From Chlorobium sp. (GTDB taxonomy: Bacteria > Bacteroidota > Chlorobiia > Chlorobiales > Chlorobiaceae): a DNA stretch of 64,000 bases. A model generated the notes under the pieces. It worked only from the letters and a program-made list of their open reading frames with translations. It was not told the origin of the DNA and searched no databases. The first letter of the stretch is position 1; each line of letters begins with the position of its first letter. Shown here piece by piece: positions 16,023 to 25,867 of this stretch. The DNA lies in assembly GCA_028277225.1 (NCBI GenBank), contig JANQHB010000032.1:1-64000 (forward strand). The letters are read 5' to 3'. Both the position numbers and the translations under genes were made by a program.

Positions 16023-18305
16023 TCAGATGGTTTCGATTTCATTGAGGTGCAGCGCCTCTTCCAATGCCGGATAATAAGCCTGGATAAGCTCCCCGACAGT
16101 GAATGAAAGGACTGTTTTTCCGTTTATTTCCAGAGATGCGTTGTTGTCACGGACCTGTCCGATGACTCTCGCGGGTATGTCATTCTTCGCAGCGGTATCG
16201 ATCACACGGGCGGCGTTATCCGGATCGACGCTCAAAAGGACGCGGCCCTGCGCTTCCGAGAAGAGCAGTTCCTGGAGAATGGCGGGGCCATGTTCGGCGA
16301 TTTCGAAATCGACGGCAAAACCGAGCGGATTATCCCGGTTCATAATAGCTTTTTCAGCAAGGGCTGTGAACATGCCTCCATCGGACACATCGTGTGCTGA
16401 ATGCAGAAGACCGGATGATGCAAGTGAGACAAGAAGTTTCTGGAGCCTGAGTTCATGGTCGAGATCGAATGACGGAGCATCCTGACCGGGGGTTCCATAC
16501 TGCATGACAAGGTACTCGGAGCCGTCGAGCGAGAGCACGGGATCGCCAAGAAGAAGAATTGCGTCACCGGGCGTGGTGAATGTCGATCCTGTCAGGTGGT
16601 CGATCGTGTCGAGAAGGCCGATCATGCCGATGACGGGAGTGGGGTAGACGGCTGTGCCGGTCAGTGATGATTCGTTATAGAAGCTGACGTTGCCGCCGGT
16701 TACGGGCGTGTTGAATTTTCTGCATGCAGTTCCCATTCCTTCAACAGATGCCTTGAACTGATAGTAGACTTCGGGTTTGTATGGATTGCCGAAGTTAAGG
16801 CAGTTTGTGATCGCAAGGGGCACGGCTCCCGAACAGGCGATGTTTCTGGCACACTCTGCTACAGCTATCATGCCGCCTTTGTTCGGATTGAGGTAGACAT
16901 ATCGGGCATTGCAGTCGGTTTTCATTGCAAGAGCTTTTGTCGTGCCCTTGATACGGATGACAGCAGCATCGGTATGTCCGGCGGGCGTGACGGTATTGGT
17001 CTGTACCATGGAGTCGTATTGCTGATAGACCCATTGCTTGCTGGATATGTTCGGCCTTGCAAGGAGCTGGAGAGAGACCTGGTGAAGGTCGAGCGAGCTG
17101 TCGGGAAGCGGTGATGCCGGTGCCGTTTCCGGCTTTTTTTCTGCGGCTTCACGGATATAGACAGGCGCTCCTCCGCCCAGAACGAGAGACTCGGCAGGTA
17201 TGTCTGCGACAACTGAGCCTTTGTGACTGACCCGGAGATGGTTGTCAGAGGTGACACGGCCGATGACAACGGCGTGAATATCCCATTTTCGGTACACGTC
17301 GATGATCTCTTTTTCGAACCCTTTCGCGGCAACGATGAGCATCCGTTCCTGTGATTCCGAAAGCATGATCTCATAAGCGCTCATATCGTCTTCACGGACA
17401 GGCACCAGGTCGAGATCGATTTCAATGCCGCCTTTACCGTTCTTGCCGATCCCTCTGGCGCTCATTTCCGATGTGGAGCTTGTCAGGCCTGCTGCGCCCA
17501 TGTCCTGAAGGCCGACAACGTGCCCGGTTGCAATGGCTTCGAGCGTTGCTTCCAGAAGCAGCTTTTCAGCAAAAGGGTCTCCCACCTGGACGCTCGGTCT
17601 TTTATCTTCAGAAGCCTCGCTGAGATCTTCCGAAGCAAATGTCGCTCCATGGATGCCGTCCTTGCCGGTGGACGAACCGACGATAAGAACCGGATTGCCT
17701 TCTCCTTCGGCTGTAGCGCTTACGGTGTCATCATGCCGGACGATACCGACCGACATGGCGTTGACAAGAGGGTTGCCGGTGTAGCAGTCTTCAAAATAGA
17801 TCTCGCCGCCGACTGTCGGGACTCCGAATGAGTTGCCGTAATCACCGATTCCCCTGACGACACCATCGACGAGGTACCGGACTCTGGGATCCTTGGGGGA
17901 GCCGAAGCGCAGGGAATTCAAAGACGCGACAGGTCGTGCGCCCATCGTGAAAATGTCGCGATGTATGCCGCCGACGCCTGTCGCAGCGCCCTGATAGGGT
18001 TCGACGGCAGACGGGTGGTTATGAGACTCGATCTTGAAAGCCACGGCAAGGTTGTCACCGATATCGATCAGCCCTGCATTTTCTTCGCCGGCAGAAGTCA
18101 GAAGGGCACCTCCTTCCCTTGGGAGGGTCTTAAGCACGGCGATGGAGTTCTTGTAGCTGCAGTGTTCTGACCACATCACTGAAAAAATGCCAAGTTCAGT
18201 GAATGTCGGGACACGGCCGAGGATGTTCAGTATGGTGTCGTACTCCTCCCGGTTGAGTCCGTGTTCTCTGGCAAGTTCGAATGTTACGTCCGGTTCTTTG
18301 TGCAT
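16023..18305 (-). CDS. purL: phosphoribosylformylglycinamidine synthase subunit II
   Basis: A 760-residue small-type PurL. It carries SVMWSEHCSYKNS near residue 45 with the active-site His, KIESHNHPSAVEPYQGAATGVGGIHRDIFTMGARP near 90-125 with the ATP/Mg ligands, GGEIYFEDCY, LQDMGAAGLTSSTSEMS, and a repeated second half ending with SAHDVSDGGMFTALAE. It performs the ATP-dependent FGAR to FGAM step of purine synthesis together with separate PurQ and PurS, which are not in this window. It starts 33 bases after secA and is followed six bases later by nnr, so the three are probably co-transcribed. Confidence 0.96.
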   Translation of the reverse strand: MHKEPDVTFELAREHGLNREEYDTILNILGRVPTFTELGIFSVMWSEHCSYKNSIAVLKTLPREGGALLTSAGEENAGLIDIGDNLAVAFKIESHNHPSAVEPYQGAATGVGGIHRDIFTMGARPVASLNSLRFGSPKDPRVRYLVDGVVRGIGDYGNSFGVPTVGGEIYFEDCYTGNPLVNAMSVGIVRHDDTVSATAEGEGNPVLIVGSSTGKDGIHGATFASEDLSEASEDKRPSVQVGDPFAEKLLLEATLEAIATGHVVGLQDMGAAGLTSSTSEMSARGIGKNGKGGIEIDLDLVPVREDDMSAYEIMLSESQERMLIVAAKGFEKEIIDVYRKWDIHAVVIGRVTSDNHLRVSHKGSVVADIPAESLVLGGGAPVYIREAAEKKPETAPASPLPDSSLDLHQVSLQLLARPNISSKQWVYQQYDSMVQTNTVTPAGHTDAAVIRIKGTTKALAMKTDCNARYVYLNPNKGGMIAVAECARNIACSGAVPLAITNCLNFGNPYKPEVYYQFKASVEGMGTACRKFNTPVTGGNVSFYNESSLTGTAVYPTPVIGMIGLLDTIDHLTGSTFTTPGDAILLLGDPVLSLDGSEYLVMQYGTPGQDAPSFDLDHELRLQKLLVSLASSGLLHSAHDVSDGGMFTALAEKAIMNRDNPLGFAVDFEIAEHGPAILQELLFSEAQGRVLLSVDPDNAARVIDTAAKNDIPARVIGQVRDNNASLEINGKTVLSFTVGELIQAYYPALEEALHLNEIETI

Positions 18306-18338
18306 AATGGTTCAGGCGATGGTTCCTGCAGGCAGCGC

Positions 18339-21300
18339 TTATTTGCCGCAGCAGTTCTTGTACTTTTTACCGCTGCCGCAGGGGCAGGGTTCGTTTCTCC
18401 CAGGTGTTTTTTCAGCCCTTGCTGGTTGGGCGGCTTCCTGGGGCTGTTCTGCTCCTCCCCGTTTCCGGGCGGTTGAGCCGTCGTTTCCGGAAGAGGCCGG
18501 GCCCGGGTCTGCATAGACGTTGGCCGCCTCCTCGTGCTGTGCAACGAGGCGATCCTTTCTGACTTGTGATCTCTTCTGTTCAGCCTCGATCTTCTGCTGC
18601 TCTTCTTCGGTGACCGGAAAGAGTTTGAAAGCAAGGGAGAGTGTCTGGAGCTCGATTTCGGCAAGCATGGCCATGAACAACTTATAGGCTTCCTGCTTGT
18701 ATTCGAGCAGCGGATCTTTCTGTCCGTATGCACGGAGATTGATGCCCTCTTTCAGCGTATCGATCTCACGAAGATGCTCACGCCATTTCTGATCGATGAC
18801 GTTCAGCACGGCATATTTTTCGATCTGGCGCATGATATCGGCCGGAATTGCAGCCTCTTTGCGTTTATAGAAATCAAAGGCTGCGTTGAAGAGGTTTTCA
18901 GCGGTTGTTTCCGTGCCGTCGGATTCAAACGTTCTGGTATCGATCTTGAAGTCAACGGAAAGATCCTTGAGCGCCTGTTCTTCGAGTCCCTGGCCATCGA
19001 AGTCCCGTGCATAACGGTTAACAATGTTTTCCGTGTAATCGCGGAGGAGATCCATGATATCGGCAGTGAGCCTGTTTTTTGTCAGGGCGCTGCGGCGTCG
19101 TTTGTAAATGACATCGCGCTGCTGGTTGAGTACGTCATCATATTCGAGGAGGCGTTTTCGTATCGCAAAGTTCTGTTCCTCAACTTTTTTCTGTGCGCGT
19201 TCTATCGAGCGGGTAACCATGGAGTGCTCGATGATATCTCCTTCCTCATGGCCGAGCTTGTCCATGACGGCTATGACCCTGTCGGAGCCGAAAAGACGCA
19301 TCAGGTTGTCTTCAAGCGAGACATAGAAAATCGATTCTCCAGGATCGCCCTGACGGCCCGATCTTCCGCGAAGCTGCCGGTCGATTCTTCTGGATTCATG
19401 TCTTTCAGAGCCGAGAATGAAAAGTCCTCCAAGCTCTCGTATGCCCTGGCCCAGTTTGATGTCCGTACCACGACCTGCCATGTTTGTCGCTATGGTGACA
19501 GCTCCGTTCTGTCCTGCGGAGGCCACGATTTCCGCTTCACGCTCATGCTGTTTTGCGTTCAGGACGCTGTGGGTTATTTTTTTTGCCCGCAGCATTCTCG
19601 AAAGGGTTTCGGATACTTCGACACTGGCGGTACCGACAAGAACCGGCTGTCCTTTTTTCTGCAGATCGATGATCCTGCCGACGATTGCGGCGTATTTCTC
19701 CCTTCGCGTCTTGAAAACGTAGTCGTCCTGGTCCTTGCGCACGACAGGCTTGTTTGTCGGAATGACAATGACATCGAGTTTGTAGATGTCGAAAAATTCG
19801 GCCGATTCCGTTTCGGCCGTACCGGTCATGCCGGCAAGTTTTTTGTAAAGGCGGAAAAAGTTCTGGATCGTGATTGTCGCCAGAGTCTGTGTTTCTCCCT
19901 CGATCTTGACGTTTTCCTTCGCCTCGATGGCCTGGTGAAGCCCGTCGCTGTAACGGCGCCCGGGGAGGATACGGCCGGTGAACTCGTCGACGATCATGAC
20001 CTGGCCGTTCTGGACGACATACTCGTCGTCTTTTTCAAACAGCGAGTATGCCTTGAGCAGCTGGCTGATGTTGTGAATTTTTTCCGATCGTTCAGAGAAC
20101 AGACGGTAAACCTCGTCTTTTTTCCGGATCCTGTCGTTTGCGTCGAGCGACGCATCGCTTTCGATGGACGCAACCTCTGCGCCAACGTCCGGAACAAGAA
20201 AGAGATCGCTGTCCTGCTGGCTCAGTTTGCTCAGAAAATCACGGCCCTTGTCGGTAAGGTCGATGGAGCCTGATTTTTCGTCGATCGAGAAGTACAGTTC
20301 GTCGTCAACTTCATGCATGCGGCGGGCATTGTCCTTGAGGTAGTCATTTTCAACGCTCTGCATGAGCTTTGCCATGCCTGTCTGGGAAAGAAGCTTGATC
20401 AGACGGGTGTTTTTCGGCTGGCCTCGTTTGGAGCGGAGAAGGCAGAGGCCTGCATCGAAACTGTCGGCATCTTTCCCGACGGTTTTTTCCGCTTCGTTGA
20501 GATAGCCTGCAACAAGGTTCTGCTGTGCCTTTACAAGCCGTTCCACCCACGGTTTGATCTCGTTGTATTTACTGGTGTCGGAGTTGGGAACGGGACCCGA
20601 GATGATCAGGGGCGTTCGTGCCTCGTCGATCAGGACGCTGTCGACTTCATCGACAATGGCGAAGAAGTAGTTGCGCTGCACAAGCTCTTCGGTAGATCCG
20701 GCCATATTGTCCCGAAGGTAGTCGAAACCGAATTCGTTATTGGTACCGTAGGTGATATCGCACGCATACTCACGCTTTCTTTCCTCGGGACGCATTCTGC
20801 CGAGAATTACCCCGGTTGTGATGCCATGGAACGAGAATATGGGATTCATCCATTCCCTGTCACGCTGGGCGAGATAATCGTTGACGGTGACGATGTGGAC
20901 ACCGCGTCCAGTCAGTGCGTTGAGAAATGCAGGCAGCGTCGAGACAAGCGTTTTACCTTCACCTGTAGCCATTTCCGAAATTTTGCCCTGATGGAGGACA
21001 ATGCCGCCGATAAGCTGGACGTCATAGGGGATCATGTCCCAGGTCATGGTGTGGCCCATGACCTCATAGGTGTGTCCCTTGAGTCTCTTGCAGGTATCCT
21101 TTACAATGGCGAATGTTTCAGGCAGAATTTCTTCGAGCGCAAGTGCAGTTTCGTTTTCAAGGCGCTTGTCGAGCTCATCGATCGCGGAGCCGGCCGCTTC
21201 GATCTCCCTTGCCGGCAGATCGGGATTCTCAAGCGATAACTGCAGGTCGCTTTTTTCCTTTTCAATCCTGCTCAGCCGTTCTTGCAGCGATGATCTGAGG

Positions 21301-21443
21301 GAGGCGCTTTTTTCACGAAGTTCATCGTCGCTCAGAGACTGAAGGGAGGCGTATATCTCATTGATCCGGTCAACCAGCGGCTGGATTTTTTTTATATCCT
21401 TGTCGTGCTTCGAACCAAATATTTTTTCAATAATCTTAAGCAT
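18339..21443 (-). CDS. secA: preprotein translocase ATPase SecA
   Basis: A 1034-residue SecA, longer than the ~900 residues of enterobacterial SecA and typical for the Bacteroidota/Chlorobiota group because of insertions in the first nucleotide-binding fold (about 290-420). Seen are MATGEGKT Walker A (158-165), DEVDSVLIDEARTPLIISG Walker B (from 265), TNMAGRGTDIKLG, GSERHESRRIDRQLRGRSGRQGDPG, and a C-terminal zinc-binding SecB/phospholipid tail with Cys1020, Cys1022, Cys1031 and Cys1032. It drives post-translational export through SecYEG. It is the first gene of the run with purL and nnr. Long antisense frames opposite it are by-products of codon bias. Confidence 0.97.
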   Translation of the reverse strand: MLKIIEKIFGSKHDKDIKKIQPLVDRINEIYASLQSLSDDELREKSASLRSSLQERLSRIEKEKSDLQLSLENPDLPAREIEAAGSAIDELDKRLENETALALEEILPETFAIVKDTCKRLKGHTYEVMGHTMTWDMIPYDVQLIGGIVLHQGKISEMATGEGKTLVSTLPAFLNALTGRGVHIVTVNDYLAQRDREWMNPIFSFHGITTGVILGRMRPEERKREYACDITYGTNNEFGFDYLRDNMAGSTEELVQRNYFFAIVDEVDSVLIDEARTPLIISGPVPNSDTSKYNEIKPWVERLVKAQQNLVAGYLNEAEKTVGKDADSFDAGLCLLRSKRGQPKNTRLIKLLSQTGMAKLMQSVENDYLKDNARRMHEVDDELYFSIDEKSGSIDLTDKGRDFLSKLSQQDSDLFLVPDVGAEVASIESDASLDANDRIRKKDEVYRLFSERSEKIHNISQLLKAYSLFEKDDEYVVQNGQVMIVDEFTGRILPGRRYSDGLHQAIEAKENVKIEGETQTLATITIQNFFRLYKKLAGMTGTAETESAEFFDIYKLDVIVIPTNKPVVRKDQDDYVFKTRREKYAAIVGRIIDLQKKGQPVLVGTASVEVSETLSRMLRAKKITHSVLNAKQHEREAEIVASAGQNGAVTIATNMAGRGTDIKLGQGIRELGGLFILGSERHESRRIDRQLRGRSGRQGDPGESIFYVSLEDNLMRLFGSDRVIAVMDKLGHEEGDIIEHSMVTRSIERAQKKVEEQNFAIRKRLLEYDDVLNQQRDVIYKRRRSALTKNRLTADIMDLLRDYTENIVNRYARDFDGQGLEEQALKDLSVDFKIDTRTFESDGTETTAENLFNAAFDFYKRKEAAIPADIMRQIEKYAVLNVIDQKWREHLREIDTLKEGINLRAYGQKDPLLEYKQEAYKLFMAMLAEIELQTLSLAFKLFPVTEEEQQKIEAEQKRSQVRKDRLVAQHEEAANVYADPGPASSGNDGSTARKRGGAEQPQEAAQPARAEKTPGRNEPCPCGSGKKYKNCCGK

Positions 21444-21654
21444 CCGGAACGGTAGGTAATGTGGTTTAGCTGAAGGTTTGTTTTCCCTAAACTCAATTTA
21501 GGTTTTCGATGGCAGAGCGGCATGTTGTGTAATCGTTACGTAAAGTATTGAATTACCTGTTCAGATAAAAACGGGATGAGGGTTTTTTACCGCTTTATTT
21601 GTCATCGGGTAAATAATACCGTAAATTAAATATTAGGCTAATTTGAAATATGAT

Positions 21655-22725
21655 ATGATGATTATACCTGAGCATGGAAAAAGACTTGATGAAAAAGAAT
21701 GGGCCCCCTGTATCGATATGCTGCTTTCGAGTGAGCATATCGTTCTGACAACCCACAAGAATTCGGATGGAGACGGTCTCGGCAGCGAAGTTGCCCTCGC
21801 ACATGTTCTGACCTCACTCGGCAAGAACGTTTCCATTATCAATCCGACGGAAGTTCCCGGCAACTACTCCTTTCTGGAGGATATAGAAAAAATAGCCGTC
21901 TTCGATGAACAGCAGGAAGAGCAGATCGAACTCCTTTCACTTGCAGATCTCGTTGTTCTTCTCGATGCCAATCTCAGCGAACGAATGGGAGGTATCTGGA
22001 ACCATGTCAGTTTTGCCCGGGAACTGGGCAGGCTGCAGGTGCTGTGTATCGACCACCATCTCGAGCCCGAAGATTTTGCCGACCTGATGATTTGCGAAAC
22101 CTATGCATCCTCGACCGGTGAGCTTGTCTATGATCTGATCAGTGCGTTCGAGTCCCGTCTCGGGAAGAAATTGTTCTCTCCGGAAGCCGCCAGGGGACTC
22201 TACGTTGCGGTCATGACCGATACCGGTTCGTTCCGTTTTCCAAAAACAACACCATATGTTTATTTGCTTGCGGGCGATCTTGTGGCTAAAGGGGCCGATC
22301 CGAACGACCTGTACGACAGGGTTTACAACTCGCTCAAACCGCAGGCATTGAAACTGCTTGGTATGGCGTTGTCGTCAATCAGGCTTCTGGATGGCGACCG
22401 GATTTCCTGGCTTTTCATTTCACAGGATATGCTGAATGAAACCGGCAGCAAGCTGTTTGACACGGACCTCATCATCAAGTATCTCCTCAGCGTCAGTACC
22501 GTCAGGATCGCTTTGCTCCTGGTTGAGATGCCCGATGGCAGAACGAAGGTCAGCCTGAGGTCTCGCGGTGAAATGTATGTCAACAGGATTGCAAAGAAAC
22601 ATGGCGGAGGCGGACATAAAAATGCCGCGGGCTGCCTGCTGCCATATGCGTCGGAAAAAGCGATACAGGTCATGCTTGCCGATGTGAGAGATTATCTTGA
22701 AGATTTTGAAGTCGTAAACAAGTGA
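21655..22725 (+). CDS. nrnA: DHH-family phosphoesterase, NrnA-like
   Basis: About 356 residues from ATG 21655 (an upstream TTG frame adds four residues). The DHH domain shows THKNSDGDGLGSEVAL with the first metal-binding Asp pair, VVLLDANLSERMGG, and the defining IDHHLEP motif. The DHHA1 domain ends with KKHGGGGHKNAAGC. This architecture matches NrnA, which degrades short RNA oligonucleotides and dephosphorylates pAp; both activities are inferred by homology. It is divergent from secA, with a 210-bp gap that must contain both promoters. Confidence 0.9.
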   Translation: MMIIPEHGKRLDEKEWAPCIDMLLSSEHIVLTTHKNSDGDGLGSEVALAHVLTSLGKNVSIINPTEVPGNYSFLEDIEKIAVFDEQQEEQIELLSLADLVVLLDANLSERMGGIWNHVSFARELGRLQVLCIDHHLEPEDFADLMICETYASSTGELVYDLISAFESRLGKKLFSPEAARGLYVAVMTDTGSFRFPKTTPYVYLLAGDLVAKGADPNDLYDRVYNSLKPQALKLLGMALSSIRLLDGDRISWLFISQDMLNETGSKLFDTDLIIKYLLSVSTVRIALLLVEMPDGRTKVSLRSRGEMYVNRIAKKHGGGGHKNAAGCLLPYASEKAIQVMLADVRDYLEDFEVVNK

Positions 22726-22790
22726 TCGAAGCACTGCTGCGTCCTCTGCCCGCCGCAGTTTGATTCGATCACATTGAAACTATCATTTGC

Positions 22791-24314
22791 ATGATGAAAA
22801 TAACGGTCACCAAGGGTGCGTTGAAGAATCTCAAGGGAGATCTTCTGGTTTTACTTATGACCCGCAAGGAGAGCAAAAAGGAGGCGGAGAAGAAACTTTC
22901 GATGTTCGATATTGCTCCGGCAGCCCTGAAAGATTTCAACGGCAAGGCCGGAGAGTCACTGCTTCTGTATCAGAACGGTTCGAAACCAAAATCGCCGAGA
23001 GTGCTCCTTCTCGGGCTTGGTGACGCAGCAAAAGCAGATGATTTTCGAAAATCTTCCGAGGCGCTTGTTCGCCGGTCAGTGCTTCTGAAAGTGAAAAAGC
23101 TCGTCCTGGACTGTTCTTCGATATCCGCGTGGTCCGCTACCAGCGGTGAACCGACATCGATGCTTGCCGAATATCTTGTCGATGCGGCAAAGAATGCCTC
23201 ATACCGTTTTGACCGCCTCAAAAGCGGGAAACTCGATAAAGGCAAGGATAGCGGGAAAGATGGAAAAGTTCTTCTCAAAGAGCTTTGTATCCGTGCCAAT
23301 GCCGGCAGTCTCAAGGCTGTTCAGGAAGGCGTCCACAGGGGCAGTATCATTGCTGAAGCCGGCAACCTCGTCAGGGATCTTGTCAACATGCCGGGGAACC
23401 TGCTCAATGCTGAAGAGATTTCGGAAGCGGCTGAAGACTCTGGACGGAAATCCGGCTGCAAGGTTACTGTTTATCAGAAAGAGGAGATTGAAAAGCTCGG
23501 TATGGGAGGGCTTCTTGCGGTCAACAAGGGCAGCAAGGCACCTCCGACATTTACCATACTGGACTATAAGCCTCATTGTGAACCTGTGGCGACCGTTGCC
23601 ATTATCGGAAAAGGAGTAACGTTCGATTCAGGCGGTATTTCCCTCAAGCCGGCCAGCGGTATGGGTGAGATGAAATGCGATATGGCCGGTGGGGCGACTG
23701 TTATCGGTACGCTCGAGGCGGCTGCCAGGCTTGAACTGCCGGTCAGGGTGCTGGGGCTGATCCCTGCCACCGACAATATGCCGGGCGGAGCGGCACAGAA
23801 GCCCGGAGACGTCATAACGACATATTCAGGGATCACTGTCGAGGTCGGTAATACCGATGCCGAAGGACGATTGATCCTTGCCGATGCACTGACGTATGCA
23901 GTACGGGAGTATAAACCCGACACGATTATCGATCTTGCCACACTGACAGGGGCTTGTATTGTTGCGCTGGGCTATGGTGTTGCAGGGATGTTCAGCAATG
24001 ACGATTCTCTTGCCGCTGCACTCTATGAAGCCGGAAAACATTCCGGTGACAAGGTCTGGCGGATGCCCCTCTGGGAGGAGTATGACGAGCTTATCAAATC
24101 GGAGGTGGCAGATGTCCATAATATTGGAGGCAAGGGTGCAGGTGCCGTCACTGCCGCAAAATTTCTCGAAAAATTCACAGAAGGACATGCATCCTGGGCG
24201 CATCTCGATATCGCAGGCCCCGCGTTTTCTGCTTCGAAAGGCACGAAACCGGTTTCAGGGGGTACGGGGTTCGGTGTGCGACTGCTTCTTGCATACCTGA
24301 GAGAACTGAAATAA
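22791..24314 (+). CDS. pepA: leucyl aminopeptidase
   Basis: A 507-residue M17 aminopeptidase. The C-terminal catalytic domain carries the two-metal site: GKGVTFDSGGISLKP with Lys274, Asp279 and Lys286, KCDMAGGA with Asp297, and the NTDAEGRLILADAL signature with Asp356, Glu358 and Arg360. The N-terminal third has the usual M17 macro-like domain (RVLLLGLGD). It removes N-terminal residues from peptides in the cytoplasm, probably as a hexamer. The start is ATG 22791 or the next codon 22794. The following esterase gene begins at the very next base after the stop, so they are coupled. Confidence 0.95.
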   Translation: MMKITVTKGALKNLKGDLLVLLMTRKESKKEAEKKLSMFDIAPAALKDFNGKAGESLLLYQNGSKPKSPRVLLLGLGDAAKADDFRKSSEALVRRSVLLKVKKLVLDCSSISAWSATSGEPTSMLAEYLVDAAKNASYRFDRLKSGKLDKGKDSGKDGKVLLKELCIRANAGSLKAVQEGVHRGSIIAEAGNLVRDLVNMPGNLLNAEEISEAAEDSGRKSGCKVTVYQKEEIEKLGMGGLLAVNKGSKAPPTFTILDYKPHCEPVATVAIIGKGVTFDSGGISLKPASGMGEMKCDMAGGATVIGTLEAAARLELPVRVLGLIPATDNMPGGAAQKPGDVITTYSGITVEVGNTDAEGRLILADALTYAVREYKPDTIIDLATLTGACIVALGYGVAGMFSNDDSLAAALYEAGKHSGDKVWRMPLWEEYDELIKSEVADVHNIGGKGAGAVTAAKFLEKFTEGHASWAHLDIAGPAFSASKGTKPVSGGTGFGVRLLLAYLRELK

Positions 24315-25028
24315 ATGACTGTGCGTATGGAGTCACCGCAGAATCCTATAGTGATCCTTCCGGGAGTATTGTTCTGGGATACCTTGTATGGAGGGATGAA
24401 AAAGGCGCTCGGCGCCTATGTCCCTGAAGAAAAGATCGCAATTGCGCCTGTTCATGTTCATGACTGGATAGGATTTCCTCCGTCTCCCGAGCGATCGACA
24501 AACCGTGTGATGAAAGTGCTGGACAGGACACTTGCCGATATGCAGAAGCGCTATCCTGACGAGAAAGTCACCATCGTTGCGCACAGCGGCGGCGGGACGG
24601 TTGCGATGGTTTATCTCCTGGAACAGCCTTTCCAGGGGGATGTTTACGCGCGGAGATCGTCTGTAGGAAAGCTGCTTGCCCTGGGAACCCCTTTTCATAC
24701 CATCGAGCATTATGCCAGAATCAAGACTGAATTTATTGACCGTCATCTCCCCCCTTCGTTTTTTGAGGAGTTCAAGGTGGTCTCTGTCGTCAGCGACCAG
24801 TATACCGGCTCTCTGGATAAAGGTTTTATCGAGCGCATGTGCTACATGTTCTATAAAAACGCTGCGGGTGAAGGGGCACTTGCGGGAGACGGAATTGTTC
24901 CGGTGAAAAGCTGTTTTTTGAAAGGTGCGCAAAATGTGACAATTTCAGGAGTGGAGCATCTGCCGACCCCGCATACGAACTGGTATGGAACCAGGGAAAG
25001 TGTCGAAAAATGGGTTCAATGGTTGTGA
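24315..25028 (+). CDS. alpha/beta-hydrolase (esterase/lipase-like)
   Basis: A 237-residue hydrolase. Visible are the oxyanion strand VILPGVLFWDTLYGG, the nucleophile elbow VAHSGGGT with Ser91, GDGIVPVKS with Asp192, and a C-terminal HLPTPH with candidate His215 or His220, a complete catalytic triad. The overall shape resembles small triacylglycerol-lipase/PGAP1-like proteins widely present in phototrophs; the substrate is unknown. There is no signal peptide, so it is cytoplasmic. It starts directly after pepA and overlaps the next gene by 19 bases, forming a three-gene operon. Confidence 0.8.
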   Translation: MTVRMESPQNPIVILPGVLFWDTLYGGMKKALGAYVPEEKIAIAPVHVHDWIGFPPSPERSTNRVMKVLDRTLADMQKRYPDEKVTIVAHSGGGTVAMVYLLEQPFQGDVYARRSSVGKLLALGTPFHTIEHYARIKTEFIDRHLPPSFFEEFKVVSVVSDQYTGSLDKGFIERMCYMFYKNAAGEGALAGDGIVPVKSCFLKGAQNVTISGVEHLPTPHTNWYGTRESVEKWVQWL

Positions 25029-25867
25029 GAAAACAAGTCACATACATTCGATTTCCTTTTGTTCTCCTGTTGCTTGTTCTGCTTGTTACCGGTTGTGAAC
25101 AAATGGACCGAAAGGAGGAGTCGAGGCGAAAGCATATCGATTCCATGATGACCATCCTGACACAGGTTCAGAAAAATCTCGGCAGGATACAGCAGAAAGA
25201 AGCTGTTGTCGAGCGATTGTCGTCCTCGATAGAAAAAAAGGACAGCACCAGCCTTGACGAGATCAGCAGAGACATTTTTTCAAGTATTCTTTTCATCGAT
25301 TCGACACTGGAAAACAGCAGGAATCTTGTGACGATGCTTGAAGAAGAAAATACCCGTTCTGCCCACCGTATAGAAACCCTGGACAACCTCATCGACGAGA
25401 TTCGCTATAATATCGAGGGAAAAGACAGGGAAGTCATGGAACTGAAAATCAGGGTGCAGCAGCTTGACCAGAGAGTGGCAGAACTTATGGAGACGGTCGA
25501 TGTGCTCGACGAGTTCATTCTGGAACAGGAAGACATCCTGGCCTATGCATATTACATTTCAGGAACGCGTGAGGAGCTTCTGGAAAAAGGAATCCTGTCG
25601 GTTTCGCAAAGCCCGTTTTCCAGGATCTTCGAAACCATATATTCGCTCGCACAGGATTTCGATGTCGAATTGTTCAACAGAATTGATATCACTGAAACGA
25701 CAGATCTCTACTTTGACAATCCTGCCGAAAGCCTCACAATTGTCACTCCGCATTCAAAAGAATCCTATGAGCTTATTGGCGGCAGGACCTCTTCGCTGCT
25801 TCTGATACTCGATGCTTCCGAGTTCTGGAAAAAATCCCGGTGCCTGGTCATCGTGACTGATGATTAG
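25010..25867 (+). CDS. coiled-coil lipoprotein
   Basis: A 285-residue protein with a lipoprotein signal: hydrophobic FPFVLLLLVLLVTGC with lipobox LVTGC and Cys29 as the lipid-acceptor. Residues 35-175 are heptad-rich coiled coil (ILTQVQKNLGRIQQKE, LDNLIDEIRYNIEGKDREVMELKIRVQQLDQRVAEL). The last 90 residues look globular (LTIVTPHSKESYELIGGRTSSLLLILDASEFWKKS). No family assigned; the general shape is that of envelope-anchored proteins of the Chlorobi/Bacteroidetes group. It overlaps the esterase gene at its 5' end and, convergently, the transporter gene by 20 bases at its 3' end. Confidence 0.75.
   Translation: MGSMVVRKQVTYIRFPFVLLLLVLLVTGCEQMDRKEESRRKHIDSMMTILTQVQKNLGRIQQKEAVVERLSSSIEKKDSTSLDEISRDIFSSILFIDSTLENSRNLVTMLEEENTRSAHRIETLDNLIDEIRYNIEGKDREVMELKIRVQQLDQRVAELMETVDVLDEFILEQEDILAYAYYISGTREELLEKGILSVSQSPFSRIFETIYSLAQDFDVELFNRIDITETTDLYFDNPAESLTIVTPHSKESYELIGGRTSSLLLILDASEFWKKSRCLVIVTDD

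Noticed and set aside
18774..21239. Long plus-strand open frames (499 and 308 codons) opposite secA.
   Set aside because: They are antisense shadows of secA, which is complete and full of recognisable motifs; their translations match no family and have unnatural composition.
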